Shown: in pieces, positions 54,338 to 63,572 of the stretch
Layout of the letters: each line of letters opens with the position of its first letter
How positions within the stretch are numbered: the stretch's first letter is position 1
Assembly (NCBI RefSeq): GCF_018861755.1
Contig: NZ_JAHLEF010000023.1
Span: 1 to 64,000 of the forward strand
Origin: Clostridium sp. CF012
Lineage (GTDB): Bacteria > Bacillota > Clostridia > Clostridiales > Clostridiaceae
DNA length: 64,000 nucleotides
Direction: 5' to 3'
Notes under the pieces: generated by a model
Database searches by the model: none
What the model was told of the DNA's origin: nothing
The model's input: only the letters and a program-made list of their open reading frames with translations
Made by a program: the position numbers and the translations under genes

Positions 54338-55105
54338 TTGAATATTGCATATTTGATTAATTTTATTGGGAAAAAACTAAAAAATAAGGCAATAGATTAT
54401 AAAGTAAATACAGAGGAATTAAGTGACTTAAATGTATTGAGAGAACTAAACTTGCGTGCAAGTGAAGAGGCAAAATGTATACTAGAAAGCATACATTTAT
54501 TTGTAAGCAATGGAACAAGTTCTTTTAAGGATGCCTGTTGCAAGGATAATAAAGTTTCTTTAACTAAAGGGGTAAGTAATAGAGCATTAAAAGTAGCGAA
54601 CTATCTTATAGAACAAAATCTAGACAATTTTGTGATATTTTGTGTAGGTACACCGAAATTAGTGGGGGACAGCTTAGGCCCTATGATTGGTACAAAGTTA
54701 AATAACTTAGAAAACTTTGGCGTACCTATTTATGGGACGCTAGATTCACCTATACATGCACTTAACTTAAAAGTGAGGTTAGAAGAAATACAAAAAATAC
54801 ATAGGGGTAAAAAAATTATTGCTATAGATGCATCTGTAGGAACACCACTTTTAATGGGTGGTATTTATATAGAAAACAAGCCTCTAATGACCGGAAAGGG
54901 GTTAAATAAAGTATTACCACTTGTAGGTGACTATGTTATAAAGGGGTGTATTGGTCTATATGAATATGATGTTGCAGTAACCATAAGTAACTTGAATACA
55001 AGTGTTTCTTTTGTAGAGGAAATGGCGGATACTATAACAAAAGGTATAGCGGGGTATCTGAGTTTTTTAAAATATGGTTATGTCAAAGAAAGTTACTGGA
55101 AATAA
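54338..55105 (+). CDS. yyaC: YyaC-like spore protease-family protein
   Basis: The protein is about 255 aa. The core matches the YyaC family related to the germination protease Gpr: FCVGTPKLVGDSLGPMIGTKL, YGTLDSPIHALNLKVRL, KKIIAIDASVGTP and GVGKVLP-like GLNKVLPLVGD. The N-terminal 80 residues are longer than usual. GAGGGGG (54321-54327) suits the TTG at 54338 better than the TTG at 54329. It is probably expressed during sporulation; its role in spores is not established. Confidence 0.85.
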   Translation: MNIAYLINFIGKKLKNKAIDYKVNTEELSDLNVLRELNLRASEEAKCILESIHLFVSNGTSSFKDACCKDNKVSLTKGVSNRALKVANYLIEQNLDNFVIFCVGTPKLVGDSLGPMIGTKLNNLENFGVPIYGTLDSPIHALNLKVRLEEIQKIHRGKKIIAIDASVGTPLLMGGIYIENKPLMTGKGLNKVLPLVGDYVIKGCIGLYEYDVAVTISNLNTSVSFVEEMADTITKGIAGYLSFLKYGYVKESYWK

Positions 55106-55138
55106 ATTTTAAATTGCATCTGAAAAATTAATAATATT

Positions 55139-55184
55139 AATGCCATTATATAATGTGACTAAAAGCTCATTATGTAATGGCATT
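55139..55184. terminator. bidirectional terminator between convergent genes
   Basis: AATGCCATTATATAATG pairs imperfectly with CATTATGTAATGGCATT, serving both yyaC and the VanW-family gene. Confidence 0.8.
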
Positions 55185-55241
55185 TGTTTGAAATTCAATT
55201 ATTCTTAAATGGACTACAAAAGTAAATAATATTAACCTTTA

Positions 55242-56471
55242 TTATATAAGGCTATCTGTATAAAGTAAATCTTTTGACAGTAATTCACTATTCTCATATG
55301 TAGTTCTAAATACTTTTACATTCTTTCCTACAACTTCATTAATAATTTCATATTTTTTATTGTTAAGACTTGAATTTGAGTAAATATTAAATGTTATATT
55401 TTTATTTTGTGTTATAGCTTCTATATATATAGGATAAGAATGCGTATTCTTAAATCTATAATCCAGAATTCCATAAGCAATTGTAGCATCCATACCTACA
55501 CCAATATAGCTAGAATGTAAGGAATGCTTGTACCTTTCCACAGAAGATATGTTAGCCCTTAATATAGCATTATAAAGCGTAGTTGAAACTTGGCACACTC
55601 CTCCACCAGAAGCTAATTCTACCTTTTTACCCACTATTACTGGAGCCAATTTATAGCCTCTGTCAGTTGTACTATTTCCAACAGTTTTGTTAAAACTAAA
55701 GGTTTCTCCAGGCATTAAAAGTTTACTATTTATACTTTTTGTAGAGAGCTCAATATTGGTTGACCTATCAGAATCGGAAGAAGTATAGTTTGTACTAAAA
55801 GAAGAAATCTTGGTATTAATAGTATTAAGCTTGCTACTAGTAATATTAGCTAAAAATTTTTCCGTTGGTGCAGCCTCAACTATATTCTTAGAATTAATAT
55901 CTCCATTTATATTGCTCAGTATAATTTGTTCTAGTTTGTCGTCTAAAAGTTTTATTCCTTTTTTATCGGGAGTAATTTGGAAATTATCATTTATTAGTGA
56001 AATACTTGCATTTTTTGATCCAATTTCTACGTCCTGCTTTATGGTAGAAATAAATTTCTTTATTGGTGCTGGATCATAAATGAATTTTAAATTATATTGA
56101 TGTGCTGCAGGGTTTTTTATTATTTTGTATTTACCAAATAAGTCTAAATTTTTCCCATAATCAAAGGCTTGTTTTACTACATCTTCAATATTATATCCTG
56201 CATTTAATTTTGAATAGTTCAAATTGTAGTCCTTATTCGATGTTTTTATAGTTATATTCTTTTTTAGTATTGCATCTCCATATTTTTGTGTAATTAACAT
56301 CTTTGATTCATCAAAGGTTTTTCCTGAAACATCTATATCCTCAATTTTAGTATTAGGATATACTATGTTTGCCCATTCTTTAGTGTTGATATATATATAT
56401 CCAAGGAAAACAGCCGCTCCTAGCGTAATTATTGAAATCAACGAAATAATAGTAATATATATTTTTTTCAT
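55242..56471 (-). CDS. VanW-family protein with YoaR-type peptidoglycan-binding region
   Basis: The 409-aa envelope protein has an N-terminal TM anchor (IYITIISLISIITLGAAVFLGYIYI), two repeats of the YoaR-like fold (VYPNTKIEDIDVSGKTFDES region), and the C-terminal VanW core with LLMPGETFSFNKTVGNSTTDRGY and GGGVCQVSTTLYNAIL. Such proteins are common in clostridia and probably act at the cell wall; the reaction is unknown. GTGGGG precedes ATG 56471, preferred over an upstream in-frame codon at 56537. Confidence 0.88.
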   Translation of the reverse strand: MKKIYITIISLISIITLGAAVFLGYIYINTKEWANIVYPNTKIEDIDVSGKTFDESKMLITQKYGDAILKKNITIKTSNKDYNLNYSKLNAGYNIEDVVKQAFDYGKNLDLFGKYKIIKNPAAHQYNLKFIYDPAPIKKFISTIKQDVEIGSKNASISLINDNFQITPDKKGIKLLDDKLEQIILSNINGDINSKNIVEAAPTEKFLANITSSKLNTINTKISSFSTNYTSSDSDRSTNIELSTKSINSKLLMPGETFSFNKTVGNSTTDRGYKLAPVIVGKKVELASGGGVCQVSTTLYNAILRANISSVERYKHSLHSSYIGVGMDATIAYGILDYRFKNTHSYPIYIEAITQNKNITFNIYSNSSLNNKKYEIINEVVGKNVKVFRTTYENSELLSKDLLYTDSLI

Positions 56472-56828
56472 TTGTATAACCCCACTTCTCATTATGTTTG
56501 TACTATAAAAATACTTAATATAAATATATTCTAACATTATTTTAACATAGGAAGTTAAAATAAGATTAAGATTTGGTTACAGAAAGGTTACGATTACCTT
56601 TTTATGAGTTACATAATACTATGTTAGTAGTAAATTCAGTCGTTCCTCCTTAAAAAAATTATAAATGTTTTATAATTCAGAATATATAGCCAAGGAGTAT
56701 TAAAGAATAGTATACTAGGCATAGTGTTATATATCTAAAATATATTTCTCCTTATTGTGAAAGAATCTCCGGATATAAGGCTGAGGAATTTATAACAAAT
56801 GTAAGAAGAGATAAATAGAGGTGATATT

Positions 56829-57767
56829 GTGAGAGAAGTTGGAGGAATAATTGCTGCTGCCAACAAAAGTGCGTCTTATCCAATGAAAAAGGTTGGTTCA
56901 ATTTCTTTGATTCACAGGATAGTGCTTACATATAAAAAAGCCGGTATATGGCCTATTGTGGTGATTACGGGTTTTGAGGAACCAGAAATAAAGTCAGATC
57001 TTGCACGAGATGATGCTATTTTTATTATAAATAAGGACTATGAGAATCCGCCCCTTATTGATTCCTACAAGATTGGACTTAACTATCTTGTAGGAAAGTG
57101 TAAAAGAGTTATATTAACACCTGTAAATGTGCCTATGTTTAGCTATAAGACGGTGAGAAAAATGATTGAAACAAAGGGAGAAATTGTTATTCCATCATAT
57201 AATATGAAGGGGGGACATCCTTTACTTATTGATAGTTTGCATATTCAGGATATTCTTTCCTATGAAGGTGAGAATGGATTGAGGGGAGCTATTGATTCTT
57301 TGGATGTTGATATAACCTGGCTCAATGTGAATGATAGAGGCGTTACATGCTCAGTTTATGATGAAAATGAATTGGAAAGACTCCTAACATCGCACAATGA
57401 TGGTTTGTTACAGCCTGCTTTAACTATAAATATAAGGAAAGAAAAGGTTTTCTTTGATTCTAGATTAAGGCTTCTTCTTGAGCTTATAGACGACAATCAT
57501 TCTGTTAATGGCGCTTGCAAAAGGATGGCTTTATCTTTAAGTAAAGCTTGGGATATGATTAATGAACTTGAAGAAAATCTTGGGTGTGAAATAGTTTTAA
57601 GAAGGCGTGGCGGAGCAAGAGAAAAGAGAGCAATGCTTAGTGATAAGGGTAGAGAATTTATGGACAATTATGATAAGTTCTTTAGTGATGTAACGCAGTA
57701 TACTTGGAAGCAGTTTAAAAAGTATTTTGAAGGCGAAAAATCCCATAACAAAAAATCCGATGCATAA
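56829..57767 (+). CDS. MobA/MocA-like nucleotidyltransferase fused to ModE/LysR-type HTH
   Basis: The 312-aa protein has an N-terminal NTP-transferase fold (about 1-190) like MocA/MobA, which add CMP or GMP to molybdopterin. A C-terminal winged HTH (VNGACKRMALSLSKAWDMINELEENLG, then RRRGGAREKRAMLSDKG) is like ModE. The glycine-rich loop is degenerate (IIAAANKSASYPMKKVG) and the usual metal-binding D-x-P is N-V-P (TPVNVPMF). It may be a catalytically weak sensor-regulator. It directly precedes the molybdenum hydroxylase genes. GTG start after AGAGGTG. Confidence 0.75.
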   Translation: MREVGGIIAAANKSASYPMKKVGSISLIHRIVLTYKKAGIWPIVVITGFEEPEIKSDLARDDAIFIINKDYENPPLIDSYKIGLNYLVGKCKRVILTPVNVPMFSYKTVRKMIETKGEIVIPSYNMKGGHPLLIDSLHIQDILSYEGENGLRGAIDSLDVDITWLNVNDRGVTCSVYDENELERLLTSHNDGLLQPALTINIRKEKVFFDSRLRLLLELIDDNHSVNGACKRMALSLSKAWDMINELEENLGCEIVLRRRGGAREKRAMLSDKGREFMDNYDKFFSDVTQYTWKQFKKYFEGEKSHNKKSDA

Positions 57768-57802
57768 AATTAAACTTTTATGCATCGGATTTTTTGTTAT
57801 GG
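57743..57802. terminator. 27-bp perfect-stem terminator overlapping the preceding stop
   Basis: 57743-57769 is perfectly complementary to 57776-57802 with a 6-nt loop. The core is ATCCGATGCATAAAA with TTTTATGCATCGGAT. The left arm contains the last codons and stop of the fusion gene, so it isolates that gene from the xdh genes. Confidence 0.95.
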
Positions 57803-58058
57803 ACTTTAAGCTGTCAAGTACTCAAAGAGTGAGAAATTATACAAGTATCATTTCAAGTAGTTTTTAAAAAGTATTTGAAACCTAGAAAATGGTGTAATAT
57901 GATGTAATTAGGGAATTCATGACAACGGTATCATATGACTTTATTATTATTAAGAAAATTAGGAACCGTTATTTTATAATTTTAAGGTGAAGAAATTTAA
58001 GAAAAACAAAAATTATGCGAAGATATTTAAAAAACTTATTATATATAAGGAGGGTATC

Positions 58059-60170
58059 ATGGATAATATAGGAAATTCAGTTCTTAAAAAGGATCATGAA
58101 GAAAAGATATCAGGTGCGGCTATGTACGTGGAAGATATTCCTACAGATGGGATTCTTCACGGCAAGTTTTTGAGATCAACAGTAGCCCATGCTAAAATAA
58201 AGAATATTACCTTGCCAGAGCTACCAGATGGATACATGATAGTTAACAAGGATGATGTTCCTGGTGAAAATAAGATTCATATCGTATTGGAGGATATGCC
58301 AGTATTTGCTATAGACACAGTAGAATACATTGCAGACCCCATTCTGATGGTGATAGGGCCAGACCCAAAAATCACAGAGGAGATTGTATCAAAAATAGTA
58401 GTTGATTACGAGGAACTTCCAGCTGTACTTGATATGACTAAATCAGAGGTTGCATTTTTTGATTACAATTACGCAAAAGGTGATGTAGATGGATCCTTTG
58501 AAAATGCCGACAAAGTATACGATGAAATTTTAAGTACAGGCTATAATGAGCACATTTATCTTGAAAACAATGGCATGATTGCAGACTACCATGATGGTAA
58601 GATTACCGTTAGAGGATCTATGCAGTGTCCATATTATCTTCATGCAGCAGTGCGTTTAGTAACAGGACTTGGAAAGGACAAGGTTCAGATTAAGGGAGAT
58701 ACTACAGGAGGAGCTTTCGGAGGCAAGGAAGATTTTCCATCGATACTTGCATGCCAGGTTGCTGTGGCAAGCATGAAGGCTAAAAAACCAGTAAGAGTTA
58801 TTTTTGATAGAAGAGAAGATACTATGTCAACTAGCAAGAGGCACCCTTCAACTGCAAGATATAGGGCAGCTATTAAAGATGGAAAGATTACAGCAATGGA
58901 TATTAATATAATATATGATGCAGGGGCATATTCAACACTTTCAGCGGTAGTACTACAGCGTGGAGTAATATGTGCTAATGGGGTTTACAACATAGAAAAT
59001 CTTAGAGTTCACGGCAAAGCAAACAAGACAAATACAGTTCCTAAAGGAGCTTTTAGAGGATTTGGAGCACCACAGGTGTTCTTTGACGTAGAGCTTTTTA
59101 TGAATCACATAGCAAAAGGTGAAGGAAGAAATAGCTTAGAATTTAAAGAAGAACATATAGTAATGCAAGGAGATGCTACATCAACTAAAGGGAAGTTCCA
59201 CTTCCACGTTCCACTTAATGAGATGATTAAAGAAGTGGATACGCTTTCTGATTACAAGAAGAAAAAACAGCTTTATGATAAACCACAAACTGGAAGATTT
59301 AGAAGAGGAATAGGAATAGCACTGGCATTTCATGGTGCGGGATTCACAGGTTCAGGAGAGAGAGACTTAATAAAGGCAGTACTAAAACTTAAAAAGCATA
59401 AGAACGGGACAGTGGAAATTCTTTGTTCAGGTACTGAGATGGGACAAGGGTTGCAAACAACTCTCTCAAAAATTGCAGGAAAAGAGCTGGGAATTCCATT
59501 TGATAAGATAATCCTAAGGAATCCAGATACCGACAAGGTTCCAGATTCTGGGCCAACAGTTGCATCAAGATCACTTATGGTAGTTGGAGAGCTTGTTAGA
59601 CGTGCTGCTGTAAGACTCAAAGAGGAATGGAATGATTGTGAGGAACAGATTATTGAGGAACACTATAAGCATCCAGAGTTTCTTATTCCATTCTCACTTG
59701 CTGAATTCCGTGGAGATGCTTATCCAACCTATTCCTGGTCAGTACAGACAGTAGAGCTGGAGATTGATATGCTAACAGGTGAGCATAATGTTCTAGGGGC
59801 ATATGGTTCTTTTGATGTAGGAACTCCTATTGACATGAACATAGTAGTTGGACAGATGGAGGGTGGAATGCTTCAGGGCATAGGCTATTCATCAATGGAA
59901 TATATGGATCATGACAGTAAGGGACGCATTAGAAATAACAGCTTGAGTGACTATATCATACCAACAGCTATGGATATTCCAGTTGTTAAGGTTCATATCC
60001 ACATTGATGAGTACCCTTATGGACCTTATGGAGCTAAGGGTGCAGGAGAGCTTCCAACTGTGGGAGTTGCAGCGGCATATATAGAGGCTGTGGAACAGAT
60101 CTTAGGAAAGAAAGTTGATCACATCCCATTTACAGTGGAAGATACAATGAAAGCAATATCTTTAAAATAG
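58059..60170 (+). CDS. xdhA: xanthine dehydrogenase-type molybdenum-binding subunit
   Basis: The 703-aa large subunit belongs to the xanthine oxidase family. Conserved parts are HEEKISGAAMYVEDIP, GGAFGGKEDFPSILACQVA, GAFRGFGAPQ, GTEMGQGLQTTLSKIAGKELG, and the C-terminal active-site Glu region YGAKGAGELPTVGVAAAY. It hydroxylates purines (or related N-heterocycles) at the Mo centre. AAGGAGGG precedes ATG 58059; a longer in-frame GTG at 57987 has no RBS. It forms one operon with the Fe-S and FAD subunits. Confidence 0.9.
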   Translation: MDNIGNSVLKKDHEEKISGAAMYVEDIPTDGILHGKFLRSTVAHAKIKNITLPELPDGYMIVNKDDVPGENKIHIVLEDMPVFAIDTVEYIADPILMVIGPDPKITEEIVSKIVVDYEELPAVLDMTKSEVAFFDYNYAKGDVDGSFENADKVYDEILSTGYNEHIYLENNGMIADYHDGKITVRGSMQCPYYLHAAVRLVTGLGKDKVQIKGDTTGGAFGGKEDFPSILACQVAVASMKAKKPVRVIFDRREDTMSTSKRHPSTARYRAAIKDGKITAMDINIIYDAGAYSTLSAVVLQRGVICANGVYNIENLRVHGKANKTNTVPKGAFRGFGAPQVFFDVELFMNHIAKGEGRNSLEFKEEHIVMQGDATSTKGKFHFHVPLNEMIKEVDTLSDYKKKKQLYDKPQTGRFRRGIGIALAFHGAGFTGSGERDLIKAVLKLKKHKNGTVEILCSGTEMGQGLQTTLSKIAGKELGIPFDKIILRNPDTDKVPDSGPTVASRSLMVVGELVRRAAVRLKEEWNDCEEQIIEEHYKHPEFLIPFSLAEFRGDAYPTYSWSVQTVELEIDMLTGEHNVLGAYGSFDVGTPIDMNIVVGQMEGGMLQGIGYSSMEYMDHDSKGRIRNNSLSDYIIPTAMDIPVVKVHIHIDEYPYGPYGAKGAGELPTVGVAAAYIEAVEQILGKKVDHIPFTVEDTMKAISLK

Positions 60171-60229
60171 GATTAGATATAAGTAAGGCTGAATGGAAAA
60201 CTTGATTAAAACAAAAGGGAGGTATACTC

Positions 60230-60703
60230 ATGGAATATATTGAGTTCAAACTTAATGGAGAAAATGTAAAATATGATGGTAATGCATCAAACCGACTCTT
60301 AGATGTATTGAGAGATACTTACAGACTTACTGGAGTAAAGTGTGGTTGTAAGGAGGGCGAGTGTGGAGCTTGTTCTGTTATAATAGATGGAAAACTTGCC
60401 AATTCGTGTATGGTTGCCATGGGAAGAGTCCAGGGAAGTGAGGTTGTAAGCATAGAAGGATTTGTTAATACCGAAAGATATAAGGCTATTGATAAAGCTT
60501 ATGGAGATGTTTCAGCGGTACAATGTGGATTCTGTACACCCGGAATGGTACTTGCAACAGAGTGTATACTTGCAAATAATCCACATCCAACAGAACCTGA
60601 GATAAGACGTGGAATATCCGGAAACTTATGCCGTTGCACGGGATACAATGCTATAGTTAAAGCTATAGAAAACGCAGCTAAAGAAGGTGAAGGACTATGG
60701 TAA
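60230..60703 (+). CDS. xdhC: xanthine dehydrogenase-type [2Fe-2S] subunit
   Basis: The 157-aa small subunit has plant-ferredoxin cysteines CGCKEGECGACSVIIDGK (about 43-60), a further Cys in ANSCMVAMG, and the second-cluster motif CGFCTPGMVL with CRCTGYNAIV. It passes electrons from the Mo centre to FAD. AGGGAGG precedes the ATG. It overlaps the FAD subunit start by 7 nt. Confidence 0.95.
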   Translation: MEYIEFKLNGENVKYDGNASNRLLDVLRDTYRLTGVKCGCKEGECGACSVIIDGKLANSCMVAMGRVQGSEVVSIEGFVNTERYKAIDKAYGDVSAVQCGFCTPGMVLATECILANNPHPTEPEIRRGISGNLCRCTGYNAIVKAIENAAKEGEGLW

Positions 60704-61524
60704 AATTAAATAATGGCTACGTGCCAGAAACACTTGACGAGGCAGTGGCAATAATGAGGGATGAAAAGGTTAAGCCTTACAGTGGTGGAACCGATCTTAT
60801 GATTGACGGAGATGAAGATATAACCTATCTATTTTTAAATAGGATACCTGAATTAAAGATAATAAGGTCAGATTCTAATTATATCAGAATAGGTGCAGAG
60901 TGCACATTCACTGATATAGAGGAATCAGCTATTGCACCACAGATTTTAAAGGATGCAATATCACAATTGGCAGGTCCAGCTATAAGGAATTTTGGAACTA
61001 TAGCTGGGAATATAGGAAATGGATCAGCAAAGGCTGACTCAGTTTTGATATTATTCGTGACGGACTCACTGATTAGAGTAAAGAGTGCTGATTCTGAGAG
61101 AAAGATTTATATTAAAGATTTTTATAAGGAAAGAAAACAGCTTGACCTGAAAGAAGGAGAACTTATAGTTGAAATTTTAATTCCTAAAAAACATCTTGAA
61201 AGCTATTACTATAAGAAGGTAGGAGCTAGAAAGGCATTAGCAATTTCTAGAGTGTGCTTTGCAGGACTTTTCCATGAGGAAAATGGAGTGATTACTCACG
61301 TAGCAACTGCCTTTGGAGCAATCGAGCCAACTATAGTTAGACACCCAAAAATAGATGAGATTTTTATAGGAAAGACTATTAATGAAGCTAAAGTTTTAAA
61401 GGACAAGTACCTAAATGATTATGAAAATGCAATAAATCCAAGTGCTGGAAGGGTTTCAAAAGAATATAGAAAAACTGTATGTATGAATATCTTAAAAGAT
61501 TTTTTTGAAAATAATGGAGTTTAA
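60697..61524 (+). CDS. xdhB: xanthine dehydrogenase-type FAD-binding subunit
   Basis: The 275-aa CoxM/XdhB-type subunit has PYSGGTDLMIDGDEDI (normally GGTDL for FAD), IRNFGTIAGNIGNGSAKADS and YKKVGARKALAISRV. Gene order Mo, Fe-S, FAD and the guanine deaminase downstream support purine oxidation. NAD or another acceptor cannot be told from sequence. Confidence 0.93.
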   Translation: MVKLNNGYVPETLDEAVAIMRDEKVKPYSGGTDLMIDGDEDITYLFLNRIPELKIIRSDSNYIRIGAECTFTDIEESAIAPQILKDAISQLAGPAIRNFGTIAGNIGNGSAKADSVLILFVTDSLIRVKSADSERKIYIKDFYKERKQLDLKEGELIVEILIPKKHLESYYYKKVGARKALAISRVCFAGLFHEENGVITHVATAFGAIEPTIVRHPKIDEIFIGKTINEAKVLKDKYLNDYENAINPSAGRVSKEYRKTVCMNILKDFFENNGV

Positions 61525-61568
61525 CTAAATGTTGGAAATTGTAAAATAAATAGAATTTGTGAATATTA

Positions 61569-61685
61569 TCTTGTATATATTAGAAATATGGTCTAATGGT
61601 CTCTACCGGGTTACCATAAATTACCTGACTACAAGAATAATTTGAAGTTATATTAAATTTAGCTTTAAATATTCTGTAGTTTTTT
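61569..61685 (+). promoter_or_regulatory. guanine-class purine riboswitch with ON-type terminator
   Basis: P1 is TCTTGTA (61569-61575) with TACAAGA (61630-61636). P2 is TTAGA with TCTAA closing loop AATATGG. J2/3 contains CTCTACC. L3 contains CCATAAA. J3/1 reads GACTA, giving C at the specificity position (guanine class). The 3' strand of P1 is also the left arm of an 18-pair terminator: CTACAAGAATA (61629-61639) and onward pairs with GCTTTAAAT and TATTCTGTAG (to 61679), followed by six Ts. Ligand binding should therefore prevent termination. It precedes guanine deaminase. Confidence 0.9.
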
Positions 61686-61833
61686 AATTTGGTGACCTGT
61701 TTTTTTATGCATTTTTATAAAGTCAAATTAATTGCTACAGGATATTATGTATGTACTTTCAATTGTATTTATAGTGCAATTGACCATAGCGTATGGTGTA
61801 TTAAGAAAATTTTAAAATAATGGGGGGATAACT

Positions 61834-63099
61834 ATGAAAGCACTTAAAGGCAACATAATTTTTACAGCTTCCACTGAAAAGTTCCAGGTCCATGAAAACA
61901 GCTATCTTGTAGAGTATGACGGAATGGTTTGCGGAATATTCAAAGAACTTCCAGACCACTTGAAGGGGATAGAGGTTGAGGATTTTGGTAATTCATTAAT
62001 AATTCCTGGTTTCATCGATATGCACATGCATGCTCCTCAGTTTCAGAATATTGGTCTTGGCCTGGATGGGGAGTTGCTGCAATGGCTTGATAAGTATACG
62101 TTTCCGGAAGAAGCTAAATATAGCAATGAAGAATATGCCAAGAGGCTTTACACAAATCTTGCAAAGGCGTTGTGGCGAAATGGAACTACTAGGGTTGTAC
62201 TTTTCTCTACAATTCACAGAAATGGAACTGAAATTCTAATGGACATCTTCAATAGAGCGGGCATTGGGGCTTATGTTGGAAAGGTCAATATGGATAGAAA
62301 TTCACCGGATTATTATGTGGAGTCCACTGAGGAATCGCTGGCGTCTACTGAAGAATGGATATTGGCCACAAAGGACAAGTACCATCTTGTAAAGCCTATA
62401 ATAACACCAAGATTCGTTCCAACCTGCTCAGAAAAACTCATGAAGGGGCTTGCCAAGCTTTCTGAGAAGTACAGTATTAAGATACAGAGCCATCTTTCAG
62501 AGAATGATGGCGAGATCGAATGGGTGAAATCGCTACATCCAGAATTCGAATCATATGCAGGCGTATATGACGGAATGGGTCTTCTGACTAAAAATACAAT
62601 TATGGCCCATGCTGTCCACAATACTGAAGGGGAAATAGATCTCCTATCTGAAAGAAATGTCTTCATAGCCCACTGTCCAGATTCTAATTACAATTTGTCA
62701 TCTGGCATAATGCCAGCAAGGAAATTACTTGATGCTGGAATAAGAGTGGGACTTGGAACAGACATAGGTGCAGGCCATCAGCTAGCCATATATAAGGTAA
62801 TGAGCCGGGCTGTCCAGTCTTCGAAGATAAATTGGCTTAATAGTGGAAAGGTTGAAAGATGTCTTACTATGTCAGAAGCCTTCTATATGGGAACAAAAGG
62901 TGGAGGAGAATTCTTTGGTAAGGTGGGATCTTTTGAGGATGGATATTCACTAGATGCCATCGTAATAGACGATGAAAATCTTGGTGACAGAGATTTCAGG
63001 AGCATTGAGGAGCGGCTCCAAAGGTTCATATACTGCGGAGACGACAGAAATATAACAAAACGTTACGTTGCCGGAAAACTACTCTCTGAGCCAATGTAA
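61834..63099 (+). CDS. guaD: guanine deaminase
   Basis: The 421-aa amidohydrolase converts guanine to xanthine and ammonia. Zn-ligand and substrate motifs are DMHMHAPQFQNIGLGLD, KIQSHLSENDGEIEWVKSLHP, AHAVHNTEGEIDLL, AHCPDSNYNLSSGIMP and GLGTDIGAGH. GGGGGG precedes the ATG. The xanthine product would feed the xanthine dehydrogenase just upstream. Control by the guanine riboswitch gives substrate induction. Confidence 0.95.
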   Translation: MKALKGNIIFTASTEKFQVHENSYLVEYDGMVCGIFKELPDHLKGIEVEDFGNSLIIPGFIDMHMHAPQFQNIGLGLDGELLQWLDKYTFPEEAKYSNEEYAKRLYTNLAKALWRNGTTRVVLFSTIHRNGTEILMDIFNRAGIGAYVGKVNMDRNSPDYYVESTEESLASTEEWILATKDKYHLVKPIITPRFVPTCSEKLMKGLAKLSEKYSIKIQSHLSENDGEIEWVKSLHPEFESYAGVYDGMGLLTKNTIMAHAVHNTEGEIDLLSERNVFIAHCPDSNYNLSSGIMPARKLLDAGIRVGLGTDIGAGHQLAIYKVMSRAVQSSKINWLNSGKVERCLTMSEAFYMGTKGGGEFFGKVGSFEDGYSLDAIVIDDENLGDRDFRSIEERLQRFIYCGDDRNITKRYVAGKLLSEPM

Positions 63100-63176
63100 T
63101 ATTATAGAAACAGCTAAAAAATTTAACATAACTTGCCATTTTAATATTATTTTAATGATATTAACTTAAATTACTA

Positions 63177-63206
63177 TGAGTATTCTTTATTATAATGCGC
63201 AATATA
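63177..63206 (+). promoter_or_regulatory. candidate sigma-G forespore promoter
   Basis: TGAGTA (63177-63182), a 17-nt spacer and CAATATA (63200-63206) fit the loose sigma-G pattern (gnATR at -35, CAnnnTA at -10). SASP genes are the classical sigma-G targets. Confidence 0.5.
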
Positions 63207-63251
63207 ATAATACAAATGAAAATCATTATTAAATAAGAGGAGGTAATTTAT

Positions 63252-63437
63252 ATGGCAAACAGAACATTAGTACCACAAGCTAGAGAAGGACTAAACAAGT
63301 TTAAAATGGAAGCAGCTAGTCAAGTTGGAGTTACTTTAAAAAATGGATACAATGGAGAATTAACTTCTAGAGAAGCAGGTTCAATTGGCGGACAAATGGT
63401 TAAGAAAATGGTAGAAACTTACGAAAACAATTTATAA
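63252..63437 (+). CDS. alpha/beta-type small acid-soluble spore protein
   Basis: The 61-aa DNA-binding spore protein coats and protects forespore DNA. It has the Gpr cleavage region KFKMEAASQVGV and the second DNA-binding helix LTSREAGSIGGQMVKKMVE. GAGGAGG precedes the ATG. It is monocistronic, with a terminator at 63441-63465 (AAAGGGGGC with GCTCCCTTT). Confidence 0.97.
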   Translation: MANRTLVPQAREGLNKFKMEAASQVGVTLKNGYNGELTSREAGSIGGQMVKKMVETYENNL

Positions 63438-63440
63438 TTA

Positions 63441-63465
63441 AAAGGGGGCAATTAGCTCCCTTTTT
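63441..63465 (+). terminator. SASP gene terminator
   Basis: AAAGGGGGC (63441-63449) pairs with GCTCCCTTT (63455-63463) with one G-U pair, followed by Ts. Confidence 0.88.
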
Positions 63466-63572
63466 CCATTCTATAAAAAATAAAATATAAAATATAAAGG
63501 CTATGTTTAAGAATGATGTTGATAAAATAACATTTTTTAATGGAACCCATTTTGGTTTCCTTAATTCATATT

